From: Setophaga petechia
Taxonomy: Eukaryota > Chordata > Aves > Passeriformes > Parulidae
DNA length: 64,000 nt
Direction of reading: 5' to 3'
NCBI GenBank assembly: GCA_024362935.1
Contig: JANCRA010000028.1
Span: forward strand, 3,942,501 to 4,006,500
Part shown: piece after piece, positions 46,472-56,470 of the stretch
Layout: every line of letters starts with the position of its first letter
How positions within the stretch are numbered: the stretch's first letter is position 1
Made by a program: the position numbers and the translations under genes
The notes under the pieces: generated by a model
Seen by the model: only the letters and a program-made list of their open reading frames with translations
Told to the model about the DNA's origin: nothing
The model's database searches: none

Positions 46472-48270
46472 GCCTCACCTCTGCTGCTGCTCGGAGCACT
46501 TGGCATCCTCGTCCCAGTGCTGGTGCCTGGAAGCTTCAGAAGCCCTTCCTTTGTTGCTTTCCTTGGATGGGGGAGAGAGCTTGTAACACCTCCAGACCCA
46601 GAATCTGCATTTCCACAGTATCTATGGAAAGAGCCCTGTTTTTCAAGGCCCTTTGTTACCAGGCTCTAACATACAGCCAGTTTTTCACATTTCTTCTGAA
46701 ATACTGGCATGGAACCTGTGAACCCTGTGACACCTTTTCAGGGATTGAAAAGGAAATAATGAGAAAAATTGTAAATTTAGTTTTCTTCTTAGAGAAGAGG
46801 ATGATGTTGAAGGGCAAAGCATGGATGCTTTTTGAGATTAATGGAATGAGTAGATAACTTTTTGAGAAATGCTGATAATTGTTGTTAGCTGTTTTGTACA
46901 GGACAATCAATAGTAAAATTAATCCATCCACCTCTATTTTAAGACTGATTCATTCCTACAGAGAGAGAGAGCTTTCTGCCACATGTAATACATGAAATTC
47001 AAGCAAAGGAAGACAGATGGAGAACTGGACAAAAGGATTACATTCTGCATTTTCTTGCATGCCCATAAGTTCTGGCTCTGAGGTGGTGAGCAGGAAGATT
47101 CTTTGTTCAGGAACACAATTGGAAACACACCTTCCCCTTAGTTCACCACAGAGCTTTGGGGGTTGGAAGGTTTGCAGACAGGGAGAGCAGTTGATAACAT
47201 TTGCACAGCAGCTGAACTTTGAACTGTTCAAGCTGTTCATTTGAGGTTGATATTTGTTGGTGGTTCATTGTTGCATCTCTGATTGCAGAACAGTGTGGTG
47301 CTTCCTGGGAAAGCTTGTATTTACCCACTCTTGACCAGTTTCTTCTGTTATTTTCTCTTTTTCTTTCTCCTATTTTTATTTCTGTCTCAAGTTCAGAGGA
47401 ACATAGCTCCCTGCAGACTGCCAGTACTGTGCTGGTTTGTGTACAAGTCACATTTCCATGTGTTTTCTGTTCCAAACAAAGGATGGGAAGAGAAATCTCA
47501 AGCTCAGACCATGCAGGTTTGAATATGTCTGTGAATTTAGGATGCAGAGGCAGGATATAAAATATGAATTGGCCATCCTTCTTTTGCTGTGCACGTTCCT
47601 CCTTCACAGGGAGCAAGAGACTCGTGGTTGCAGCCATGTGTGATTATTGGAACATCCCCTTATTCCCTGGTGCTCCATTGTTTTCCTCACTCCCTTCATA
47701 CCCTTTTGAGGTTGTCCCAGTCTTCAGTGAGAAAACAAACTCCAAAAAGGAATCAGCAACTCTCAGAGTTTGTTCTTCCTTGACCTTTGCTGTAATTCCT
47801 AGATCTGTCTGGCAGCTTGAATCTATCTGGCAGTTGCAATTATAAGTGGACTTTTGTTCACCTTCCTTGCCTGTTGCCCCTCATTTTGATGGAGGAGGCT
47901 ACCAGGATGTGTTGGATGATGCTGGCCTGTGCAGCAGAGCAGTGTCCTTGGCCTGGAGCTGGGTGATGTGCCTGGTGCTGATGTGAGCACTCTGGAGGTA
48001 CCACATGTGGTGCTGGAGCAGCAGAACTGATCTCTGTGTTCTGTCCTGGTCTGTGATGACTGACCCAGGAGGAAAAGCATTCAGTGAGTATGCAGCACTT
48101 GTTATCTCTTCATTTTAATCATTATCCACGTTGTGGCCTTGTGTGTTTATCACACTCTTCTGGGTGTTTTTGTGGTGCTTATCACCAGCAGCTGAACTGC
48201 AGTTCTCTGAAATGCTTCTCAGAATGGAGGTAAAAGGTTACAAGAATAATTTTTATCAATAAAGTTACAA
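46472..48270 (+). other. MKS1: Likely MKS1 3'UTR and downstream flank
   Basis: The stretch after the MKS1 stop is free of repeats and of credible coding sequence. The extent of the UTR is uncertain: the first canonical AATAAA I find after the stop is at 48,258, which would make an unusually long 3'UTR of about 1.8 kb. A noncanonical signal nearer the stop may be used instead. Confidence 0.35.
48258..48263 (+). terminator. MKS1: Candidate MKS1 poly(A) signal (AATAAA)
   Basis: A canonical hexamer in 'atcaataaagttac' sense, about 1.8 kb beyond the stop codon. A second one lies at 48,563-48,568. Neither can be confirmed without transcript data. Confidence 0.3.
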
Positions 48271-48809
48271 AACACCTTTTTAATCAAGATGATGCCAGTG
48301 GCAGATCCTGTTAGAGTGGAACTTTTTGATGAGGTTGGGTTCCTGACTCATTGACCAATTATTATGGCAGGATTTAGTGTCCTGAGTGTGAGATGCACTA
48401 AGATTTACATAATTATATTATTTTGCTACTTAGAACTCTGGATAGAGAAACTCGAGAGGAAAATTTTAAAATTAAAAATCACTAGAACCAAGCAAGCAAT
48501 TCTTCCAAAATAAGAGACTGCAGTTCTTGACTGTCATGCTTGCAGCCTCCTTGGCCTGGCAGAATAAAGTGGTGCTGGTAAAAGCTGGTTTAAAGAATCC
48601 CCTCAGCAAATGCTCTTTGAATTTGAACTTTCATAAATTAAACTAGCACATTTCCATATACATGTACACATGAAAATGTCACTGATCTTTTAGTCACAGC
48701 TGGCTTTTGTGCTCTGAGCCTGCCAATGAATCTGGCTTGGAGAGGAGGGGTGCACAGCCGGAACTGGAGATCACCAAGTTGGTTAGAGTGATGGATGGAA
48801 CACCTTACC

Positions 48810-49230
48810 TATGTGGAAAGGTTATGAGAATTGGGATTGTTCAGTCTGGAAAAGAGAAGAGCTGTGTTTGTTTAATTGGTGTTACCTAATTGTGGCCTTC
48901 CAGTTCCTGAGTGGAGCTGACAAGAAGATGGAGAGAAACCATTTACATGGGCCTGGAGTGACAAGACAAGGGAGAATGGCTTCCCACTGGCAGAGGGCAG
49001 GGTTAGGTGGGATATTGGGAAGAAATTCTTCCCTGTGAGGGTGGGGAGGCCCTGGCACAGAGTGCCCAGAGCAGCTGTGGCTGCCCCATTCCTGCAAGTG
49101 TTCAAGGACAGGTTGGACAGGACTTGGAGCAACCTGGTCTAGTGGAAGGTGCCCCTGCCCATGGCAGGGGATTGGAATGAAGTGAATTTTAGGATCTCTT
49201 CCAACCCAAACTGTTCCATGGATCTATGAT
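48810..49230 (+). mobile_element. CR1 LINE 3' fragment
   Basis: Plus-oriented, about 420 bp: 'gggattgttcagtctggaaa', 'gaagaaattcttccctgtga', 'gttggacaggacttggagca', 'catggcaggggattggaatg' and a 'tctatgattctatgact' tail. Confidence 0.95.
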
Positions 49231-50149
49231 TCTATGACTGGAGTGGGGTTGTGCATTTCCCAGGTGTGCACAGGGAGATTGAAGAGGAGATGGGGCCTGG
49301 GGACAGGCAGGAGGGGAGACCAGTGCCCTCCCTGGAGCCATGAGGGGGTCACTGCTGGAAGGGTCCTTACAGCTCTCACCAGAGGGGTGCCCATACAGGG
49401 AAACTCAACAGGAGAACTGAGAGGAAGGACTTGTGGGTGCACAAGAGCTTGGGATGGGTGAGCACCAGTCAACGAGACAGGGAACCCCTGAACTGAAAGG
49501 GGAGGGCAGGAGGAGCCTGCAGCAGGCACAGGCCAGGAATTGCTGCAGATCCTTGGGGTCCCAGAGTGGGTCTAGCAGTGAGACTCGGGGGTCTGTGCAT
49601 GGCTGGCAGCCCCCCAGCTCTGGCCACACCAGCTGCAGCAGCATAGCTGGGTTCTCTGGGGCTTTGTCTGCTTCTTCCTTTGAGCAGACTGGAGCTAGGA
49701 TGGGTTTTTGAGAGCCAACTGAACTTCCAGCTGAATGGGCATCTGTCCAAGGCTGAATCCAGCAGCCTCACCTGTGCTTTGGGCTGCCTGGGGGCAGGAT
49801 TTAGCCCAAAGGCCCTCAGGGCCTTCCAGGGTCGAATTGAATGAGCTATGCAAACAAAAGGGAATGCAGGAATGGTAACTTGGTGGAGGAAAAGGATGTG
49901 GGCAGTTCACAGAGCCTGGGTGATGCAAATCAACATCCATTAGAAATTCCAGTGTAAATGTAACAGAAAAAAAATCGTAGGAATGAGTCATTCACATGAT
50001 TGAACAGCTTCCCACCAAAGTCAGACTGCAGGAATGGGTTTTGGTCTGGAGGAAGTGGAGGAAGGTTTGGGCTGTGATAACTCCAAACTGGAGACTTGCC
50101 AGGAAATCTTAAATGGTGCATTAGGCTTGGCCCTGTCCCAGGACTGGGG

Positions 50150-50455
50150 ATGTGTACCAGGAGTTGCATCCTTCCTTTGTGAAGGATGCTGGAATGCAGG
50201 AATGTGCACCCAGAGGGTGTTTGAGAAGGACACTGGGATTGCACAAAGAGGAATGTTGGAGAAGGCTGTTGGGATGTGCACCAGGAGAAGATTTTGGGGA
50301 GGTCACTGGAATGTGCACGAGGAGGGGTGCTTGGGAAGGAGCCTGGGGTGAGCATCAAGAGGGATGTTTGGGAAGGATGGTGGGAATGTGCACCAGGACA
50401 GGTATTTGGGAAGGATGTTGGGATGGGCACCCAGATGGGGGGTTTGGGATGTGTG
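50150..50455. repeat. Degenerate minisatellite, ~37-bp units
   Basis: About eight imperfect units with the pattern 'gggatgtgcaccaggagaag' followed by 'attttggggaggtcact'. The recurring words gtgcacc, ttgggaag and gatgttggga are spaced 36-37 bp apart. Confidence 0.85.
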
Positions 50456-53400
50456 GAGCTGCAGCAGGACCATGTGTACAGAGATCTGTCCTGCCCCTGG
50501 CTGGTGTGGGGAGGGGAGGAGTGTTTGATTTGCACCACAGGGTTTAAGTGGTCGTTATTAAATCCCTACTGGAGGTTGATTGCTGGATCAATATGTTTTA
50601 ATTTTAGCCACGGGGTTGGAGTAGCAGAGGAAGGCTTCCAGCAGCAAAGGGAAGTTCTGGGCTGGTTTGCCTCTCACCCCCTGCTGCTGTTTTATTAATG
50701 CTCACTGTTCTCCCAAGGTGCAGCCCACGTTCTCTGCAGTTAATGCCAATATTTCAATGCACGGCAGAGTAAAGCTGACCTGAGCAAAATCCCACTTCAT
50801 TGGATCAGTCAAGAAATAAATGTCCATGTGCCCTGTTCCTGCACTGAAATTATTGCTTTGGTTTGATTGAATATCCCTCACTGCTTTGGTTCGAGCAGGT
50901 TTTTAAGTGAACCCTAGCGCTGCGCAGGCTGGAGATGCTTCCCTTTCTCATCTGTCAAAATCATTTTCTAGAGTAACACAGAATATCAGAAGGGACTGAC
51001 AGAATCAGACTTCTCTATAATTTATTCACAAGTTCTTGTACTAAAAATCATCTGACTTTCACAACAGTTGGCAGGATTTCTACAATGCGCGAAAGTGAAA
51101 CTTGTCGTGGAGGTGTGTGATTCCAGGTTGTTTCAAGATTTCCAGATCTGAGAATGAGAGAATCAGCTTTTGGGAAGGTGGGGAAGGTGAGTTTCCCATG
51201 GTTTAACGTGACCTTAGAAATCCAGAAAGGTCAGGCTGACTATCAAGGTAAAATCCATGAATTTCTTCAGGGAGTGTAACAGATGACAGATGCTCATCTG
51301 TGAAAAACCTGAGAAATGTTTTTCAACTTGTTCCTTACATAAAGGCAGGGAATACAGATCATCCCTATCACATGTTTTCTTTTTTCTGTAGGAAATTTTC
51401 CTGTGCAGGGCACTGGCAATAGCAGCTTGCACCTGAGCATGTTGCCAGGCTGCTGCTGGAGGCATGAGGAGGTGGAAGGAGCCTGTGATTCCTTTCAGGT
51501 GACTCTTGTTTCTCTGGGGTATTCCTGTCCCACTCTGTCACTCCCTGAGAAATCTTGTTCCCTCTGCTCATGTTTTTGTGAATGCCATGATGCTTTTATG
51601 GCTCTGGACATGGCATTGGGAATGAGAGATGAGACAAGCTGTAGAGAAGGGAATGTCCACTTTTCCTACTGCTGCTGGAAATAATGAGCCCTTATAATGT
51701 CTGATATTTTCCACCACAGATGTGTTCAAAAGGCTGAATTGCCTTTCCTTGGTCACCTCTCTTTTTCCTTTGTTTACCACGTCCTGTCCCATTTTGACTT
51801 TTTCAGCCACAGCACACAGCTCTTCCCAGTTTTCCAGCCCCATCCAATGCCTTTCTGAGTGCCCTGCCTCAGCTTCTCCAAGTCATGGCACAGCTCCCCT
51901 TCCTCCCAGCATCATGTCTCTGTTTGCTGAGTGGGGATGGGAGTCCTGTCCCTGGAAAGACCCTGGTGCAGCATCTTCCCATCCTTGGATACATGGGATT
52001 GCAGCCTGAGCTAGCTGTCCAAAAGCAACTTTTAATGTCTGTTGGCATGGAGACAAGCATTTGAGTAATTGGCACTGACATACCTGCTTCCCTCGAGCAG
52101 GGAGAGGGAACCTCCAGCTGGATCCACTTGGTCATATGGACTGTGGTCATATGGACCTTCCCCTGTGCTGCTCCTGCCCTCCCTGGCATCTCCCTGTAGG
52201 CACTGAGTGGGATGAGGGGTGAGTCTCCCTTGCAGGGAGGTGATGTGGGGTGGCCCATCCACCTCATCCCTTCCCTGCCTCTGAGATCCTGTCTCTCCTA
52301 TGCCACAGGCCTTGGCCTGTGTTCTTGGCTCAGAGAATGCCTCCCTGGCTCCCTGAGCACTGATGTGCTCAGTGACTCTGGTCTGTTCCTCCAAGAACAG
52401 CTTTCCAGCCTAATCCTCGACCAATAACTTCCAGCAGCTCTTCCAGGATCTCTGTCTTTTCCCTCTGAAGTGAATAGTGTCCCTGAAGTGCCAGCAGTGA
52501 CTGAAAATGAATGAATGAGCAGCTTCAGGTGGTTTCTGATTCACAGCCAAGCTGCAGCTCAGGGCTGCACTCTGGATTTGCATCACGTTCACACTGTCAG
52601 CCTCACCCCGAGCCCAGCACTTGCTTTTCTCTGTGTTGAGGATTTATTCTGCACCCCCTTGTGCGTGTCTGAACTCTTCCATTGGCAGTTGTGGTTCTGT
52701 CTCTCCTGATAGAGGCAAGTCCTTGAGAATGACAGGATTAATCCTGGATCTGCTGCAGCTGCACCAGCCATCCTCTGCAGCCTCTGCTCAAAACCCCTCT
52801 GTAATTCCTCATTTGTCTTTGGGTTTCTGTGCTGCATTTTGGCTGCTTAACACCTGAAAGTCCATCCATACACTGAGTGCTGCAGGCACAGGCACTGTTC
52901 CAGTGAGCTGTGCCTCTGGCTCCCTGGATTTGCAAGCCTCTGTTGCCTGTACACAAGTGAGGAGCTGTGTGACCCTCTGCATGGGCCCCTGCATGCCCAG
53001 GACTCTTGGCAGACCAATCACCCCACAGCCATGTCTCAGTTCTTTGGGTCAGATCCTGCCACACAGAAGAGCCCTGCAGGGGTGGTGGCAGCCAGCACAG
53101 AGGGGACCTGCAGGCCATCCTGGAGGTGGGAAACTGTGGGGTCTGGAAATGGAAAATGCTGTTGTGTAGCAGGCAAAGAAGTTTTCAAAGTGGGAATGTT
53201 GGCTTCGGTAGCACTCCACAGAGCTCAGAAGAGGAGGAAAATGTTTATTCATGAGCCTCTTGAGATGAAATTTGGCTGAAAAGGTCCTTCACGTGGAGGT
53301 GGGGTGGTCATGCTCATGGTCTGGGGTGGAGCAGGCTGTGGACCTGTCCTGCTCTGGTAACCCAGTGTTAGTGCCAGAGATCTGCCCAGCGTGCTGACCC

Positions 53401-54384
53401 CCAAGTGTGGAGTCACAGCAGTGGCACAGGGGACAGGCAGGATGAGCTGTCAGCCTTAGCTCCAGTATGGGAAGGTGCTCCAGTTTGGCAATAGCCAAAA
53501 GCACGGCTGGACTCATCCCCAGCCTCAGCTGAGGCAGCCAGAGCATGGTGTCCTGGCTCTGTGCAGTGACAAGGACAGAGCTGTGTCTGGAACCTTCATC
53601 CTTCTCACCTGCCTTGCAGAAGGCTGAGCTTGGAGAGCATGTGACACAAGGAGCCAGAGCACGGAGAGTGTGGGACATTGGAACCATCTTGGGAACAGCC
53701 TCTTCCCTCCACAGGGTGCTGAGAGGTATCAGGGGAGGTGAAACCTCATGGTGGGCACTGGAGGCTGCTCTGACACCAGACAAGGTCTTTCCCTTGGAGT
53801 ATGGTGGTGGCTTTGTACATCCTTCCATGAGTGAGACCATCCCTGGCGCTGGAGAAATGCTGTGCCTTCACCTGAGCTGTGCCTTCACCTAAACTGTGCC
53901 CAGTGCTAAAGTTCTACCAATGAGACCTCTCAGCACAATGGGATCCTGCTCCTGCACTCCCAGCTGAGGTGCCCACGGGTGTCCTGTGACATCAGGGCTC
54001 TTTAAAGGCACCTGGATGGTGGTGGCCAAAAATCCTGTTCCTGTTCCACTTCTTGGCATGCACGGAGCAGGTTTTCAAGCTAATACATGTACGGCTGGGA
54101 GCAGGAGTTTCAAATCTCTGGGAGGGAGATGGGCCCTTCCCCTGCAGGAAGCCTTGGTCTTGATGGTCCCAGCTCTCCAGGAAAGCCCAAGGGCACAGAG
54201 TTTATTATGGGATGTTTTAGAGAGGAAGCAAAGATGGTAAAGTGATGGATACGGCTAATTAGGGGAAGAACACGCATGGGATAATATAGGAATATTGGGG
54301 TGGCCCTGGTGTAATCCAGCAGTGCTGTCTTGGGGGGATGAGGTCTCCCGGAGGAGCGGGAAGGGAGCCCGAACTCCGTCCCGG

Positions 54385-54640
54385 GGGTACCGGAGGTGCC
54401 GGGGTTACTGGGGTGGCAGGGTTACCGAGGGTACCGAGGGTGCCGGGGTTACCGGGGGTACCGGGGTTACCGGGGTGCCAGGGTACCGAGGGTACCGGGG
54501 TACCGGGTGTACTGGGGGTATCGGGGTTACCGGATGTGCCAGGATTACCGAGGGTACCGGAGTTACCGGGGTGCCAGAGTTACCGAGGGTACCAGGGGTA
54601 CCGGGGTACCGGGGGTACCGGAGACCGACTCCGCAGGTTC
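54385..54640. repeat. G-rich tandem array of 9-bp monomers (gtaccgggg)
   Basis: Head-to-tail variants of gtaccgggg / gttaccggg / gtgccgggg extend for about 250 bp. The plus strand has regularly spaced runs of four to five G, so it could form G-quadruplexes. The nine-base period keeps three plus-strand frames open, producing Gly/Tyr/Arg- or Gly/Val/Pro-rich false proteins. Confidence 0.93.
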
Positions 54641-54646
54641 TGGCTG

Positions 54647-54665
54647 GGGCCGCCAGGGGGCGCCG
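54647..54665 (+). promoter_or_regulatory. Candidate CTCF binding site
   Basis: The 19 bases match the vertebrate CTCF motif (consensus TGGCCACCAGGGGGCGCTA) at all core positions: GGCC, then CCAGGGGGCGC uninterrupted. It differs only at four flexible positions. It lies between the G-rich array and the syntaxin-1 CpG island, a plausible boundary position between the MKS1 and syntaxin transcription units. Occupancy is inference. Confidence 0.6.
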
Positions 54666-54714
54666 CGCCCCAGAGGCGCGCTCGGAGCCCGGTCCGGGTT
54701 CACGTTTGGGGGGA

Positions 54715-54965
54715 GAGAGGGGCAGTGCGGGGGGAGCGGGGAAACCGGGGAGAACGGGGCACTGCGGGGAAAACGGGGCTGTGCGGGGTAAAAGCGCCTC
54801 TGCGAGGTAAACGGGGCTGTGCGGGACAGTGCGGGGTGAGTGGGGTAGAGCGGAGCTGTGCGGGGTAAGGGGGGCTGTGCATGGTGTGTGGGACAGTGCG
54901 CAGTGAGCAGGGCTGTGAGGGGGAGCGGGGTGTGTGGGGTGTGCGGGTCAGTGAGGTGTGAGTGG
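54715..54965. repeat. Degenerate G-rich repeat (gtgcggggt words)
   Basis: Irregularly spaced copies of 'ggggctgtgcggggtaa'-like words occur for about 250 bp after the CTCF-like site. Period is loose (15-30 bp), and composition is G-rich on the plus strand. Confidence 0.75.
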
Positions 54966-55927
54966 GGCTGGACGCAGGGTGAGCTGCGTTGGGTTTGGCC
55001 GTAACACCTGCGGGGAGACCCAGCCTTTGCACCAGGGTACCCCAGTACCCCAGCCACCCCAGGGATGCTGGACACTGCGGGAACTGTGACCCGAGCCCTC
55101 GCGGCTGGATCCGATGGCCCCTGGACCTGCAGGCCCCGGCTGTGGGAGATCCCGCAAACTGGCAGCATCTGTCTAAGCGCTGCTGGCACTTCTCTGCTCC
55201 CTGCGGGCCTGGTCCTCAGCGTGGATCCCCCAACATGTCCTGCTTGTCCCCAGGCTGGGGATCAGAGTCAGCCCTTCTTGTTGGTGCCACCAAACCTCGC
55301 CGTCTGCAGGAGCCCCAGCACCACTGCCACGGCCCCAGGGACACCCAGGGGTGACCCTGCTCTTGGGGCTGCCCTGCTCTGCATCCCTCCACACCCTTAA
55401 GAGCACCGTGATGTGATGTCCCACAGGTATGACCTCCCCAGGCGTGATCCCTCCCGATGTTATCCCCAGATGTGACCGCCTCCTGTGGCCTCCCCAAGTG
55501 TGACGTCCCTTGGGTGTGACCCGCAGCTGCGACCTTCTCGCGTGGACCCCTCCCAGCGAGACCCCTTCCCGTAGCCGAGACGCCCCCACATGTGAGGTCC
55601 CTTGGGTGTCACCTGCAGCTATGACACCTCATTTTCCCCCGGGCACTACCCCCCCGCTCCCAGTGACATCCCCTTGTCACAACCGTGACCTTCCCATCGG
55701 TGCCATCCCCTCCTCCGGTGGCCTCCCCGCGATGTGACACCCCGCGTGCCGCCTCCCCGCAGTGTGACTGAGATGTGGGTGTCCCGGTGCCAGCGTCCCC
55801 CTGCCGGTCCCCCCCGCCATGGCCGGGTCCCCGCCGTGTCCCCCCGCCCCTCTCCGCAGCGCCGCACGCATGCTCGGCGCCCGCCCCTCCCCGCGCTCTG
55901 CCCGTTCCCAGCGGCAGCGGGGCAAGG

Positions 55928-55957
55928 ATGAAGGACCGGACCGGGGAGCTGCGCGCG
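55928..55957 (+). CDS. STX1A: Syntaxin-1 first coding exon (probably STX1A), partial gene
   Basis: Ten codons, MKDRTGELRA, followed at once by a GTGAGT donor in phase 0. Syntaxin-1A is the presynaptic plasma-membrane Qa-SNARE that pairs with SNAP-25 and synaptobrevin for vesicle fusion. Its human N-terminus is MKDRTQELRT, and to my knowledge that first exon likewise encodes only these ten residues, the Munc18-binding N-peptide. ATG context is good (A at -3). The Gln-to-Gly change at residue 6 and Thr-to-Ala at residue 10 are notable. The next exon, an acidic Asp-rich segment, is not in the remaining 8 kb. STX1B has a nearly identical start; STX1A is preferred because GTF2IRD1, its 7q11.23 neighbour in human, is nearby. 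Confidence 0.78.
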
Positions 55958-56334
55958 GTGAGTGCGGGGCGCTGCGGGGGATGCGGGGGCTGCGGGCAGC
56001 CCTCTGCCCCCATCGGGGACCGCCCGAAGCCGGCTGGGCCCCCCTCCCTGCGCGGGGGCCGCCCTGCCCTGAACGGCGGCGGCGAGGGGGTTGGGCGGGG
56101 GCTGGCAGCAGGGGATGAGCCCCCCGGCCATGGCCGGGATGTCGGGGTTGGAGGGGTGGGGGGGTTCCCCGCGCTGCGCCGTCCGCACACCGCGCACCGC
56201 TGCGGTTCTGCCCGGCTTCGGGCGGTGCGAGCGGCGATCTGCGCGGCGCCGGGGCCGCGGCGGCGGAGCAGCATCGCCGCTGGGAGGAGCGGATACGGAC
56301 GTGTGTTTGTAGCGGTGCGGGCGGGGGCTGCCCG

Positions 56335-56470
56335 CGGGGCCGTGCCGTGCCGTGCTCCCCGTGACCGTGCCGTGCCATGCCGTGCTGTGCTCCCCGTGAC
56401 CGTGCCGTGCTCCCCGGGGCCGTGCCGTGCTCCCCGGGGCCGTGCCGTGCTCCCCGGGGCCGTGCCGCGC
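56335..56470. repeat. GC-rich tandem repeat (~20-bp units)
   Basis: Units of 'ccgtgccgtgctccccgggg' and variants are repeated about six times inside the CpG island, a few hundred bases after the syntaxin-1 splice donor. Confidence 0.9.

Larger units (their letters stand above)
49230..55560. other. Intergenic region between MKS1 and the syntaxin-1 gene
   Basis: No exon with recognisable homology was found. Contents are a ~37-bp minisatellite at 50.15-50.45 kb, a G-rich 9-bp array at 54.39-54.64 kb, a strong CTCF-like motif at 54,647 and a second G-rich degenerate array to about 54.96 kb. Stretches 50.5-54.3 kb look like ordinary noncoding DNA. Its moderately long open frames have no splice framing or family signature. 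Confidence 0.65.

Noticed and set aside
54295..54868. Collagen-like or Gly-rich proteins at 54.3-54.9 kb
   Set aside because: The apparent GVPG and YRGYRG repeats are translations of a 9-bp noncoding array in three frames; true collagen Gly-X-Y spacing is not kept.
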